Positions 27,645-36,650 of a DNA stretch of 64,000 nt are shown here, one piece after another. Both the position numbers and the translations under genes were made by a program. Source of the DNA: Seleniivibrio sp. (lineage in GTDB: Bacteria; Chrysiogenota; Deferribacteres; Deferribacterales; Geovibrionaceae). The notes beneath the pieces are model-generated. The model was given only the letters and a program-made list of their open reading frames with translations. It ran no database searches and had not been told where the DNA came from. The DNA is taken from assembly GCF_021209385.1 (NCBI RefSeq), contig NZ_JAJOIL010000018.1, positions 1-64,000 on the forward strand, in the 5' to 3' direction. Positions within the stretch are counted from its first letter, which is position 1. Each line of letters opens with the position of its first letter.

Positions 27645-28733
27645 TTAGCCTAGATAAATTCTTGGTATCCTGTCTGAAATTCCGCACAGCATTTCATATG
27701 AGATAGTGTTTGCCCACCCTGCCCACATGTCTGCGGTGATATTTTCTCCCATGATTTCAACCCTCATTTCACTGTTCAAGTCTACATTTGAGAGGTCTAT
27801 CATGGTCATGTCCATGCACACTGTGCCTATTACAGGGCATTTAACGCCGTTCACAAGCATGTGGCTGACATTTGAGAAACAGCGCTGATAACCGTCGGCA
27901 TAGCCTATCGGTACAACACCGTATGTCATATCTTTTTCGGCGAAGAACCGTCTGTTATAACTGACCGCTTCGCCTTTTTTTATCTGTTTAACATGAACAA
28001 CTTTTGAATAGATGCTCATTACTTTTCTGAGTGTAACATTATTTTCGCCGTAAAGGTAGCCGTAAAGCATCAGCCCCGGTCTGGCGAGTGAAAATTTATT
28101 GTTAAAAGCGGAAACACCTGACGAGTTAAAAAGGCTCGTATTACAGGTTATACCGTTATCAACAATATATTTTTCAAATATCTTTATCTGTTCTCCGGTA
28201 TATTCCGCGTCGCTGTCGGATGAGGAAAGGTGGCTCATCACATGGACAGGTCGGAGGTTTTCATACCTTGAAACGAAATCGCTGAAAGGCATTTCGGGTG
28301 AAAACCCGAGCCTGTTCATGCCCGTGTCAATCTTGACAGACACATATGCCGTCCGGTTCATTTTTCCAAGGAAATTATTGAAGGCAGACGCAAATTTCTC
28401 GTCAACCATGTTGAGGACGAGGTTGTATTCCAGAACGTCGTCGAAGAAATCACCGTCGACGTAGCCGAGGATGAATATCATCGGTTCACTGCCGAGGTAT
28501 TCGCGCAGTATCATGCCTTCAAGGATGGTAGCCACGCCGAATTTTTTGACCTTGTGTTTCTCATAGGCATACGCGGCAAGCTTCATAGCTCCGTGTCCGT
28601 ATCCGTCTGCTTTCACGATGGCGATGATGTCCGTGCCTGCTTTCGCCCTCGCCTGTTCGATGTTGTGACCGAACGCCTGAAGGTCAATCTCGGCGTATGT
28701 CGGTCTCAGTGATTTGATCTTAGTCTTTGTCAT
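27645..28733 (-). CDS. alr: Alanine racemase
   Basis: Alr makes D-alanine for peptidoglycan using PLP. The 362-residue fold-III enzyme shows the PLP lysine in AIVKADGYGHGAMKLA (about residues 39-54), the barrel motif KIDTGMNRLGF, and a C-terminal domain with the catalytic tyrosine region KGEAVSYNRRFFA and PIGYADGYQRCFS. Its start overlaps the prfB stop by 14 bases. It is in a long housekeeping operon ahead of mlaE. Confidence 0.95.
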   Translation of the reverse strand: MTKTKIKSLRPTYAEIDLQAFGHNIEQARAKAGTDIIAIVKADGYGHGAMKLAAYAYEKHKVKKFGVATILEGMILREYLGSEPMIFILGYVDGDFFDDVLEYNLVLNMVDEKFASAFNNFLGKMNRTAYVSVKIDTGMNRLGFSPEMPFSDFVSRYENLRPVHVMSHLSSSDSDAEYTGEQIKIFEKYIVDNGITCNTSLFNSSGVSAFNNKFSLARPGLMLYGYLYGENNVTLRKVMSIYSKVVHVKQIKKGEAVSYNRRFFAEKDMTYGVVPIGYADGYQRCFSNVSHMLVNGVKCPVIGTVCMDMTMIDLSNVDLNSEMRVEIMGENITADMWAGWANTISYEMLCGISDRIPRIYLG

Positions 28734-29835
28734 ACTCTATTCCTGCGTTGTGCAGCAGATACGCACGGATGAAAGCATCGAGGTTTCCGTCCATCACAGA
28801 GTCCACATTGCCTGTTTCGTGGCGGGTGCGCAGGTCTTTCACCATTTTGTAAGGGTGCATAACATATGATCTGATCTGGTTGCCCCAGCCGATATCGGTT
28901 TTGGTGCTTTCCAGTTTTTGCTTTTCTTCGTTCTTTTTCTCAAGCTCGTGTTCGTATATTCTTGATTTAAGGATCTTCATGGCGTGAGCCTTGTTCTTGT
29001 GCTGACTGCGTTCAGACTGACAGGTAACAACTATGCCTGTGGGCATGTGGGTGATGCGCACCGCCGAGTCGGTGGTGTTGATGTGCTGCCCGCCTGCGCC
29101 GCCTGCTCTGTATGTGTCTATCTGGAGATCCCCTTCGTTGATTTCAACTTCTATATCGTCCTCTATCTCAGGCATTACGAAAACAGCCGCAAATGATGTG
29201 TGGCGTCTGTTTGCGGAGTCAAAAGGCGATATCCTTACAAGCCTGTGAACACCCACTTCGCCTTTGAGATAGCCGTAACAGAAGGGACCTTTGATGTTTA
29301 TCGTTGCGTTCTTGATGCCCGCCTCGTCACCTTCCATATAGTCAAGTATCTCGTATTTAAAGCCTCTTATCTCTGCAAAGCGGATATACATTCTGTAGAG
29401 CATGGATGCCCAGTCGCTGGCTTCCGTTCCGCCTGCGCCGGAGTTGATTGTGATGATGGCGTTGTTCGCGTCGTTAGGACCGCTTAAAACAAGCTGAAGC
29501 TCGAATTCACGGACTTTCTTGGAGAACGATTTGATAGCATCCTCAATATCGCCGTCAAGCCCCTCTTCGCCCTCTTTTATGAGTTCCAGAAGTACTTCGG
29601 TGTCATCACGGAGCGTCAGAAGCTCTTCCCATGATTCAAGTTTTTTCTTAAGCGTAGATTGTTCTTTCAGAACAAGTTTGGATTCTTTCTTTGCCCAGAA
29701 CTCAGGGTCGTTCATGGACATTTCATCTATTTTTGCGATCTTTTTTCTGAGTTCGTCCTCATTCATCGCAGTAGCGAAGCTCGCCACCTCTTTGTTAAGT
29801 TTCTCCGCTTCGCTGATTATTTCGTCGATCATCAT
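28720..29835 (-). CDS. prfB: Peptide chain release factor 2
   Basis: RF2 recognises UAA and UGA and triggers peptide release. The 371-residue protein shows the SPF stop-codon-recognition tripeptide in RISPFDSANRRHTSF and the GGQ hydrolysis motif in GGAGGQHINTTDSAVR. The reading frame is continuous from ATG 29835. There is no in-frame UGA near codon 25 and no CUU-UGA slip site, so the programmed +1 frameshift found in many prfB genes is absent. It follows the pmbA stop by 6 bases. Confidence 0.96.
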   Translation of the reverse strand: MMIDEIISEAEKLNKEVASFATAMNEDELRKKIAKIDEMSMNDPEFWAKKESKLVLKEQSTLKKKLESWEELLTLRDDTEVLLELIKEGEEGLDGDIEDAIKSFSKKVREFELQLVLSGPNDANNAIITINSGAGGTEASDWASMLYRMYIRFAEIRGFKYEILDYMEGDEAGIKNATINIKGPFCYGYLKGEVGVHRLVRISPFDSANRRHTSFAAVFVMPEIEDDIEVEINEGDLQIDTYRAGGAGGQHINTTDSAVRITHMPTGIVVTCQSERSQHKNKAHAMKILKSRIYEHELEKKNEEKQKLESTKTDIGWGNQIRSYVMHPYKMVKDLRTRHETGNVDSVMDGNLDAFIRAYLLHNAGIEYDKD

Positions 29836-29841
29836 AAAAAA

Positions 29842-31155
29842 TTATTCTCCGCTGACAGTCATTTTATCAAAAAGTGCAGAGGCGGATGTCACCCCCGCAT
29901 AAGTTCTGTAGTCTTCAAAAACGGCGACCATGCCTTTCAGCAGGTCTTTCAGGTTGCCGGAAAGCACTGCCTCACTGAATGGGTGAATCACCTCGCGCCC
30001 ACGCATAAGCACGCCGGATATACCAACTGAAAAATCACCGCTCACGGTGTCAGCCGTATGCATCCCCATCACGTCTGTGACTTTAACATATTCGTTCATA
30101 AAATCATAAGGCATTTTATCGGTGCTTGCTTTTAAAATAAGGTTGGACACGCCGATCCCCATGCTTCCGCCGCTGCCGGACTGTGCGTTTCCTGTATTTC
30201 GCATCCCAAGAGCTGATGCAGTGTAGCTGTTGTGCAGAAAGGAATCCAGTATCCCGTTGGCAAATATAGGGGTAAGTCCTGTGTGATGTCCTTCGTCATC
30301 AAAGTATCTCGTACCCACGCCGCCCCTCACTTTCGGGTCGTCGAACAGAGAGAAAACTTCCGATGCCGCCGATTTTCCAAGCCTGTCGCCAAGCATACTT
30401 ATTTTTTTATATACGTTATCAGCGTTTACCAGCTCAACGATTATATCGAGAAAATCCGCCATGACGACAGGATTTAAAAGAACGCCGTATTTCCCTGTTT
30501 TGAGCTTTTTAGCTCCCAGCAGACGACATGCAGAATTTGCGGCTTCTTCCGCCGCTTTCACATGTTCAAGAGACTTCAGCACAGTGCTGTCCGCCATGCT
30601 GTATCCTTCCTGTTCGCCTTTGTGGGATGCAACAACATATGTGTATGATGAATAGTATGTTTTTTCAGAATAGAGGTCACTGCAGAACGGACTGATTATT
30701 CTTGTGCAGTCCTTTGCGGCTGTTATCACTGACTGGTTGACCGATTTTACTCTAATGTCTGCCGCTCTGGCAGTTTCAACAGCTTCAAGAGCCATTTCCG
30801 CCATTCCGGCTGTGGTGAGCGATTCAAACTCTCCGTCATTTTGGATAAGTTCTTCGGAGTATTCCGGTTTAAACGTGACATTGTGAACGTCTTTCGGAAG
30901 TGCCATTATAACATTCTGGTGTTCCGTAAGAAAACTTTCTATAGCATCCGGGTTTAAACCGTCAGAACACATTGAAACTATCCTGCCGTCTTTGAATGCA
31001 CGGATAACAACACCCGTTTCCGAGCCGATATCAATGCTTTCAACGATCTTGTCGTTCAGTAGGACAGATTTTGAAACAGATTCTGAAACAGTTACCGTCA
31101 CGTTGTTATAAAAACCGCTGTGGCGTTCCAGAATACGCTTTATATCATAGTTCAT
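29842..31155 (-). CDS. pmbA: TldE/PmbA-family protein
   Basis: A 437-residue member of the TldD/PmbA (TldE) family. TldD-TldE pairs form a metalloprotease that processes modified peptides and degrades unfolded ones; PmbA/TldE is the non-catalytic partner. The sequence lacks the TldD-type HExxxH zinc motif, and its C-terminal region (VSGDFSVGISGVLMRGREV) fits PmbA. A tldD partner is not in the window. It overlaps the acetyltransferase gene by 4 bases. Confidence 0.87.
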   Translation of the reverse strand: MNYDIKRILERHSGFYNNVTVTVSESVSKSVLLNDKIVESIDIGSETGVVIRAFKDGRIVSMCSDGLNPDAIESFLTEHQNVIMALPKDVHNVTFKPEYSEELIQNDGEFESLTTAGMAEMALEAVETARAADIRVKSVNQSVITAAKDCTRIISPFCSDLYSEKTYYSSYTYVVASHKGEQEGYSMADSTVLKSLEHVKAAEEAANSACRLLGAKKLKTGKYGVLLNPVVMADFLDIIVELVNADNVYKKISMLGDRLGKSAASEVFSLFDDPKVRGGVGTRYFDDEGHHTGLTPIFANGILDSFLHNSYTASALGMRNTGNAQSGSGGSMGIGVSNLILKASTDKMPYDFMNEYVKVTDVMGMHTADTVSGDFSVGISGVLMRGREVIHPFSEAVLSGNLKDLLKGMVAVFEDYRTYAGVTSASALFDKMTVSGE

Positions 31156-31601
31156 AATTTCCGTTTCATGGCAATTTCGTCGCAGTCGGGAAACTTAGCA
31201 CATTTCAGGCAATCAGACCATATCTTTTTGGGAAGATTCTCTTTTTCTATTTCAACAAAGCCAAGTTTGCCAAAGAAAACAGGCTGGTATGTAAGAAGAA
31301 AAGCCTCTGTGATGCCCACTTCTCTTGCCATCTGCATAGCTCTCTCAACAACGGCTGTGCCTATACCCTTTTTTGTGCTGTATTTGCTGACAGCAACGGA
31401 ACGTATCTCGGCAAGATTTTCCCATGTGGGATGCATTGCACAACAGCCGAGTATCTCCCCGCCTTCGTCCCAAACGACGAATTCAAGTATTTTTTCGTAT
31501 ATCTCGTTTATGCCTACAGGGAGCATAAGCCCTTCTTTGGCGTGAGTATTAACAAGTGTCTGGATGCTTTTTGCATCCGCCATGACTGCTTTTCTTATCA
31601 T
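31152..31601 (-). CDS. GNAT acetyltransferase, short N-acetylglutamate synthase type
   Basis: A 149-residue GNAT-fold acetyltransferase with the acetyl-CoA-binding loop STKKGIGTAVVERAMQMA and a C-terminal LTYQPVFFGKLGF. It resembles the short single-domain N-acetylglutamate synthases that start arginine synthesis. A cysteine pair in DCLKCAKFPDCDE near the C-terminus (C-x2-C-x5-C) is noteworthy. The arginine assignment is from family likeness; other N-acetyltransferase roles remain possible. Confidence 0.75.
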   Translation of the reverse strand: MIRKAVMADAKSIQTLVNTHAKEGLMLPVGINEIYEKILEFVVWDEGGEILGCCAMHPTWENLAEIRSVAVSKYSTKKGIGTAVVERAMQMAREVGITEAFLLTYQPVFFGKLGFVEIEKENLPKKIWSDCLKCAKFPDCDEIAMKRKL

Positions 31602-31993
31602 TTAATGGTTTCCTTAATGAACAGTCTGTAAATTCTGACAGCCGTGTCCTTATCGGGAATAAGCTCAACATGTTTTTTAGCGCTGAAAGTTATTTTAATG
31701 CTGTCTGCATTAAACGGTACGATTGTGATATACACAACAGAAGTGCTTGTTCGCGCTTCAATTTTGCCGTCAGCAATGCTTGAAAGAGTTATCTGCGCAT
31801 TCTCTGAATTCAGTATACCGATGAGGGCTTCAAAAGCACGCTCTTTGGGCATAGTGAAAACATCGGTGATTGTGTCGTTTGTTGTTGTATACACTGCGCC
31901 GCCTGCTGCTCCGCCGAAAATAAGGGGTGCGGGAACACAGCTGAACATAGCAAAAGCGGCAAAGGCAACAATAAGTATTTTATGTAATTTCAT
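31598..31993 (-). CDS. DUF3568-type lipoprotein
   Basis: A 131-residue predicted lipoprotein with a signal peptide ending in FAMFSC, the Cys being the likely lipidation site. A glycine/alanine-rich stretch (FGGAAGGAVYTT) follows, then a DUF3568-like domain. The product would sit in the outer membrane or face the periplasm. Function unknown. It is first in the 15-gene minus-strand operon, and its stop overlaps the acetyltransferase start. Confidence 0.72.
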   Translation of the reverse strand: MKLHKILIVAFAAFAMFSCVPAPLIFGGAAGGAVYTTTNDTITDVFTMPKERAFEALIGILNSENAQITLSSIADGKIEARTSTSVVYITIVPFNADSIKITFSAKKHVELIPDKDTAVRIYRLFIKETIK

Positions 31994-32024
31994 AGCATCC
32001 TCTCAAAATCTTTATTTATTGAAT

Positions 32025-32053
32025 AGTTTATAGAATCAGCAGATTTTTTTCAA
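32025..32053 (-). promoter_or_regulatory. Possible promoter of the long lipoprotein-to-folA operon
   Basis: On the minus strand TTGAAA (32053-32048), a 17-base spacer and TAAACT (32030-32025), about 35 bases before the lipoprotein gene. The -10 is a weak match. Confidence 0.35.
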
Positions 32054-32062
32054 GAAAATTCG

Positions 32063-32092
32063 TTGACAAGTCAAAATGGCAGAGGCTATTAT
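32063..32092 (+). promoter_or_regulatory. Strong promoter of pyrR-pyrB-pyrC
   Basis: TTGACA (32063-32068), an 18-base spacer and TATTAT (32087-32092). The -35 lies in a perfect palindrome TTGAC-AA-GTCAA (32063-32074), which could be an operator. Confidence 0.7.
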
Positions 32093-32103
32093 CTCAAAGG
32101 TGA

Positions 32104-32142
32104 ATGATGACAGAACGAATTAACTTTTTAAACACTTTTTGA
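32104..32142 (+). CDS. Possible 12-codon pyr leader peptide
   Basis: ATG ATG at 32104-32109 opens a short frame reading M-M-T-E-R-I-N-F-L-N-T-F and ending with TGA at 32140-32142. AAAGG (32096-32100) lies just upstream. The stop is 10 bases before the terminator stem, so a ribosome there would cover the stem base. The message contains two runs of five U. The weakness is that the predicted transcript start (about 32099) leaves almost no leader for the ribosome site. No family match is expected; this is inferred from position. Confidence 0.35.
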   Translation: MMTERINFLNTF

Positions 32143-32152
32143 TGAGTACACG

Positions 32153-32193
32153 GCCTTTTAGCCGCCACGGGCGGTTGAAAGGCTTTTTTTTTT
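32153..32193 (+). terminator. Attenuator-like terminator in the pyr leader
   Basis: A 14-base arm at 32153-32166 pairs with 32170-32183 along its full length (two G-U pairs) around a 3-base loop, followed by ten T (32184-32193). It stands between the promoter and pyrR, ending 20 bases before the pyrR start, so it must be read through for expression. Confidence 0.85.
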
Positions 32194-32213
32194 GAATAAA
32201 CGGAGGCTGAAAA

Positions 32214-32750
32214 ATGTCCGCGAAAGAGATAATGAACAAGGAAGAGATGGCTCGAACGCTGAACCGGATGGTGTTTCAGATTCTTGAAGCCATCAGGAGC
32301 GAAGACGGCTTTTGTCTGATAGGTATCAGACGCGGCGGTGCTGTGCTTGCCAAACGCATGGCGGATATTCTGACAAAGGAGGGAAAAAAGGATATTAAAA
32401 TCGGATATCTGGACATCACTCTTTACAGAGACGACCTTTCAAGCATCCACGACTATCCGGTTCTGCAGAGCACGGAGATAGATTTTGACATAACCGGCAA
32501 AAATATCGTGTTGGTGGATGATGTGATCTACACCGGAAGAACCACAAGAGCCGCTCTGGATGCGCTCATCGACTACGGAAGACCGAAGAAGATCCTGCTT
32601 GCCGCTTTCATCGACAGAGGACACAGGGAACTGCCCATTCAGCCTGATTTCACAGGCAAAACAGTACCCACCTCACGCAGCGAAATAGTTGATGTTCAGC
32701 TTGAAGAACAAGCCGGATGTGATTGTATATTAATAAATAAAAAAGCCTAG
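32214..32750 (+). CDS. pyrR: Bifunctional pyr operon regulator / uracil phosphoribosyltransferase PyrR
   Basis: PyrR senses UMP/UTP and, in many bacteria, binds pyr leader RNA to favour termination; it also has weak uracil phosphoribosyltransferase activity. The 178-residue protein has the PRPP loop [20 protein letters not shown] (about 100-119) and the PyrR-type C-terminus [18 protein letters not shown]. It starts at ATG 32214 after CGGAGG. Directly upstream is a terminator hairpin, which is consistent with autoregulation of pyrR-pyrB-pyrC. I did not find a convincing PyrR-binding loop in the short leader. Confidence 0.95.
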   Translation: MSAKEIMNKEEMARTLNRMVFQILEAIRSEDGFCLIGIRRGGAVLAKRMADILTKEGKKDIKIGYLDITLYRDDLSSIHDYPVLQSTEIDFDITGKNIVLVDDVIYTGRTTRAALDALIDYGRPKKILLAAFIDRGHRELPIQPDFTGKTVPTSRSEIVDVQLEEQAGCDCILINKKA

Positions 32751-32769
32751 CACACAAAGGAGTCAAAAG

Positions 32770-33720
32770 ATGGCTTACAAAAGAAAAGACCTTTTGGGGA
32801 TGAAGGACTTGACCAAAGAGGAGATACTTTATCTTCTGGAAACAGCACAGAAATTCACCGAGATCAACGAGCGGGACGTAAAAAAAGTACCCACTCTTAA
32901 AGGCAAAACGGTGATAAACCTGTTCTTTGAACCCTCAACAAGAACAAGAACGTCTTTCGAGATAGCCGGAAAAAGGCTTTCCGCAGATACGATAAATTTC
33001 ACTGCCTCCGCCAGCAGTACAACGAAGGGCGAAACTCTTATAGATACAGTAAAAAATATGGAAGCAATGAAGTCCGATATATTTGTCGTGCGTCACTCTT
33101 ACTCAGGTGCGGTAAAATACATTGCCGAACATACTGACGCAAAGGTCGTTAACGCCGGAGACGGGCTGAACGAACATCCGACACAGGCGCTTCTCGACAT
33201 GCTCACAATCAGACAGAGCAAAGGCAGGCTTGAAGGACTTGAAGTCGCTATAATAGGCGACATCACCCACTCACGCGTTGCCCGCTCGGACGTCTGGGCA
33301 ATGACAAAGCTCGGCGTGAACGTGCGCCTTTTCGGTCCCACAACCATGATACCTAAACACTCAGAAGTGTTCGGATGCCGCGTCTGCAAATCTATGAACG
33401 AGGCTGTTGACGGCGCTGACGTGATAATCATGCTCCGTATCCAGAGGGAGCGTCAGGGCAAGCTGCTTATACCTTCCACTAAAGAATATGCAAAATATTT
33501 CGGACTGACGAAGGATAAGCTGGCGCTTGCAAAACCGGATGCACTCGTTATGCACCCCGGACCTATAAATCGCGGGGTTGAGCTTATGAGCAACGTTGCC
33601 GACAGCGACAACTCAGGCGTTCTCAAACAGGTTACAAACGGCGTCGCCGTGCGTATGGCGGCTCTCTATATTCTCGGAATAGGAAACAACAAGGGAGGAA
33701 TTGATGAAAACGCTTCTTAA
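32770..33720 (+). CDS. pyrB: Aspartate carbamoyltransferase catalytic subunit
   Basis: PyrB condenses carbamoyl phosphate with aspartate, the committed step of pyrimidine synthesis. The 316-residue protein shows the carbamoyl-phosphate motif [19 protein letters not shown] and the C-terminal [11 protein letters not shown]. No regulatory subunit pyrI is present; PyrB followed by PyrC fits the group in which ATCase associates with active or inactive dihydroorotase. Its end overlaps the pyrC start. Confidence 0.97.
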   Translation: MAYKRKDLLGMKDLTKEEILYLLETAQKFTEINERDVKKVPTLKGKTVINLFFEPSTRTRTSFEIAGKRLSADTINFTASASSTTKGETLIDTVKNMEAMKSDIFVVRHSYSGAVKYIAEHTDAKVVNAGDGLNEHPTQALLDMLTIRQSKGRLEGLEVAIIGDITHSRVARSDVWAMTKLGVNVRLFGPTTMIPKHSEVFGCRVCKSMNEAVDGADVIIMLRIQRERQGKLLIPSTKEYAKYFGLTKDKLALAKPDALVMHPGPINRGVELMSNVADSDNSGVLKQVTNGVAVRMAALYILGIGNNKGGIDENAS

Positions 33721-34981
33721 AAACTGCAAGATTGTCAATCATGATAAAGTCACGGAGGGTAACATACTGATAGACGGCGAATTCATCGCTTCCGTAACGG
33801 CATCCGCAGACGAAAAAGCAGATAAAGTAATTGACTGCAAAGGAAAATACGCCGTACCAGGACTTATAGACCTCCACGTCCATTTCCGCGATCCCGGTCT
33901 TGAGTATAAAGAAGATATCACATCCGGCGGAAAAGCGGCAGTTGCCGGCGGCGTTACCGCTGTCTGCCCCATGGCAAACACCAAACCCGTGAACGACAAC
34001 AGAATAATCACTGAATATATGATAAAAAAAGCACAGGCTGACGGTCTCATCGACCTCTTCCCCATCGGCGCCATGACAAAAGGCATGGAAGGCGAGGAAC
34101 TTACTGAGATGGGAGATATGACCGAAGGCGGAGCGATCGGCTTTTCCGATGACGGTAAACCCGTTTGCAGTGCGGAAGTCTTCCGCCGCGCCGCTGAATA
34201 CGCTTCACAGTTCGGTTCGTTCGTTATAAGCCACGCGGAGGACAAAAGCCTTGCAGGTGCCGGAGTGATACACGAAGGTGAAGTTTCAGCCATTACAGGG
34301 CTTAAGGGAATCCCTTCAGAGTGCGAAGAGGTAATGGTCGCCCGCGACATCCTAATGTCAAAGCTCACAGGCGCACACGTTCACATCTGCCACATCAGCT
34401 CAAAAGGTACACTTGACCTTATAAAATGGGCTAAATCCATGGGTTATAATGTAACTTGCGAAGTTACACCCCACCACTTCACACTTACAGAGAAGGAACT
34501 GCTGTCATACGACACCAACTGCAAGATGAACCCTCCTCTGCGCGCTCAGGAAGACGTTGACGCAATGATAGAAGGACTTAGAAACGGCGACATAGACTGC
34601 ATTGTAACAGACCACGCACCCCACCACCCCGACGAAAAAGCGCAGGAATTTGATCTTGCACCCTTCGGAATGACGGGAATACAAACAATGCTTCCGCTCT
34701 CTTTGGCGCTGGTTGAAAAAGGTGTGATAGATATGCCCGCCTTCGTCAGGCTGACTTCCTACAATCCGGCAAAACTTATCAAAAAGACAGACAGAGGCGA
34801 GATCGCAGTGGGCAAGCTGGCGGATATAGCCATTGTTGATGCTGAACTTGAGTATGTTTTTGATAATAAACTGAATAAATCAAAATCCGTTAACACACCC
34901 TATATGGGTAAAAAACTGAAAGGAGCCGCACTTTACACCATAAAAAGCGGCAGAGTGGTTTTTGAATTTCCTATGAACTGA
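33704..34981 (+). CDS. pyrC: Dihydroorotase
   Basis: PyrC cyclises carbamoyl aspartate to dihydroorotate using zinc. The 425-residue class I type enzyme has the metal motif [10 protein letters not shown], then [16 protein letters not shown] and the catalytic Asp in [13 protein letters not shown]. All key residues are present, so it should be active. ATG 33704 is 5 bases from GGAGG (33694-33698), better spaced than TTG 33701. It overlaps pyrB by 17 bases and ends at a strong terminator. Confidence 0.97.
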   Translation: MKTLLKNCKIVNHDKVTEGNILIDGEFIASVTASADEKADKVIDCKGKYAVPGLIDLHVHFRDPGLEYKEDITSGGKAAVAGGVTAVCPMANTKPVNDNRIITEYMIKKAQADGLIDLFPIGAMTKGMEGEELTEMGDMTEGGAIGFSDDGKPVCSAEVFRRAAEYASQFGSFVISHAEDKSLAGAGVIHEGEVSAITGLKGIPSECEEVMVARDILMSKLTGAHVHICHISSKGTLDLIKWAKSMGYNVTCEVTPHHFTLTEKELLSYDTNCKMNPPLRAQEDVDAMIEGLRNGDIDCIVTDHAPHHPDEKAQEFDLAPFGMTGIQTMLPLSLALVEKGVIDMPAFVRLTSYNPAKLIKKTDRGEIAVGKLADIAIVDAELEYVFDNKLNKSKSVNTPYMGKKLKGAALYTIKSGRVVFEFPMN

Positions 34982-34990
34982 TTAAGATAT

Positions 34991-35025
34991 ACCGCCGGAT
35001 AACAAACGTCCGGCGGTTTATTTTC
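34991..35025. terminator. Bidirectional terminator after pyrC
   Basis: ACCGCCGGA (34991-34999), a 9-base loop and TCCGGCGGT (35009-35017) form a perfect 9-bp stem, followed by TTATTTT. It lies at the convergence of pyrC and the minus-strand binding-protein gene. Confidence 0.85.
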
Positions 35026-36100
35026 CTATCGATATGCCCTTTTCAGAGATAGTCACTTGTCTGAAAACGGGAGACGATTCATACATTTTTCCGTAAACAT
35101 CGTTCCCGGTAAACTCGTCAGAAATATTATCAACCAGAGTCCTTATATTCATATCTTTAAACAGGTCAGGATACATTATGCTTCCTATGTAATTGGCATT
35201 TATGAATAAATTCTCGTAATGAGCCGCGTATCTGTTGTAAGGCAATATAGTAAAGACTTTATTGTTTTTTACGGCAGGGATATTGCGGAATAGAGCCTTG
35301 TTAGATGCGTAGTCCTGTTTAAACCTGTCCAGCATAGTATACTCAACAAATATAAAATCAGGTTTAGCAGCAACCAGTTCGTTAAATGTGATCTCCGAAA
35401 AAGGCGTAGTAATCCTCAGATCGGAACCGATACTGCCCAGATTCAGCATCCTCAGATATGTGTAGCATTTTTCAACGGTATAGCTTGCTTTTGAAGGCTT
35501 ATACTGCTGTGAAATAATAAACAGCTTTTTTTTAGGTGCGTCTTTGGTACGTTCTATCAGTTCCTTTCTTGTCTTCGCCATAAAGTTCATTATATCCTGC
35601 ATATTCTTCTGTTCTTTCAGGATATATCCCGTAAGTCTTATGGACTGGAGAATTGATTCAAAATGCAGATAACCGGTTTCTGAACAGTTCATAGCGGCAA
35701 CAGGCATTTGAACTGACTGGGCAAGCTTTTCAACCTGTCTGTCATTCATACCTGACACAAGAACTATATCGGGGTTTGCAGAATTGATCGCGGTATAATC
35801 AGGAGTAAAGCTGTAGAACGATTTGAAAACAGCAGGCATTTTTTCATACCCTTCAGGATATATACATGCACAGTATTTATGCACTTTCCCCATAGATGGT
35901 AATATATCCTGAGTTACCAGTTGTTTTGAATAGTCTGCATATTCGGTTAAAGCGGAACTTCCCGGTCCCACAGCCGAAATTCTCTTGATCTTTTCAGGAA
36001 TTACAACTTCCCTGCCGCAGGCATCAATCAGCTTAAAATCATTAGCCAGTGAATATCCGGACATAGCGAGAAGTGCTACTATAATAAAAAGTTTAAACAT
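35018..36100 (-). CDS. Orphan FecB-type periplasmic binding protein
   Basis: A 360-residue ABC-type metal-chelate binding protein with a signal peptide (hydrophobic 4-18, then SLAND). The opening DACGREVVIPEKIKRISAVGPG is typical of FecB/BtuF-like proteins in corrinoid, iron or molybdate-type uptake, and NPDIVLVSG follows. It is longer than the binding protein at 13048 and has no adjacent permease or ATPase, so it may feed a transporter encoded elsewhere. The ribosome site is weak (GGTG). Confidence 0.82.
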   Translation of the reverse strand: MFKLFIIVALLAMSGYSLANDFKLIDACGREVVIPEKIKRISAVGPGSSALTEYADYSKQLVTQDILPSMGKVHKYCACIYPEGYEKMPAVFKSFYSFTPDYTAINSANPDIVLVSGMNDRQVEKLAQSVQMPVAAMNCSETGYLHFESILQSIRLTGYILKEQKNMQDIMNFMAKTRKELIERTKDAPKKKLFIISQQYKPSKASYTVEKCYTYLRMLNLGSIGSDLRITTPFSEITFNELVAAKPDFIFVEYTMLDRFKQDYASNKALFRNIPAVKNNKVFTILPYNRYAAHYENLFINANYIGSIMYPDLFKDMNIRTLVDNISDEFTGNDVYGKMYESSPVFRQVTISEKGISIGK

Positions 36101-36203
36101 TGCACACCGTATTAAATTATAATATCGGAATAAAAGTATGCCCGCAATACAAATATATTGACAAAAATAACGGTCGGATGTTCAACTTCAAACGGAGGTT
36201 CAT

Positions 36204-36650
36204 ATGACAGAAGAAATATTGAACAAAGCGGCAGAGGATGCAGTAAGGCTTTTCAAAAGCGGATACTCATGTTCGGAGGCTGTGCTTCTCTCATTTGAAA
36301 CAAACACCGAAAAGTGTTTTTCTGAGGATGCAAAACGCGGTATGAGCGCATATGTTGAGGGTTTGAGCGGCTCCGGCTGTATCTGCGGAGCACTTTCCGG
36401 CGGAGTGTTTGTGCTCAGCACCCTCGGCGGGCGGCTAACCAGAGACGAACCGATAGATAAGCTGAAAACAGCTGTACGCACCTTTCATGACGATTTTCGC
36501 AAAGAATTTTCAAGTGCCTGCTGCCGTGTTATCACGGCAAAATCCGCAAAACTGTTCGGTATAGGTAAATACAGCACCTGCCCCCTTACTGTCGAATTCT
36601 GCATAAGAAATATAATGAAACTTGCCGCCGAAAACGGCTGGATAAAATGA
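36204..36650 (+). CDS. C_GCAxxG_C_C family redox protein
   Basis: A 148-residue protein of the C_GCAxxG_C_C family (proposed redox-active). The conserved cysteines are visible in SGYSCSEAVL (about residue 25), SGSGCICGALSGG (about 53-65) and SACCRVI (about 108). The family is common in anaerobes; its reaction is not established. GGAGG lies just before the ATG. It stands alone, divergent from the binding-protein gene. A candidate small RNA ends on the opposite strand just past its stop. Confidence 0.82.
   Translation: MTEEILNKAAEDAVRLFKSGYSCSEAVLLSFETNTEKCFSEDAKRGMSAYVEGLSGSGCICGALSGGVFVLSTLGGRLTRDEPIDKLKTAVRTFHDDFRKEFSSACCRVITAKSAKLFGIGKYSTCPLTVEFCIRNIMKLAAENGWIK

Noticed and set aside
36101-36203. 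Fur box in the divergent region of the orphan binding protein
   Set aside because: No convincing GATAATGATAATCATTATC-like palindrome could be found.
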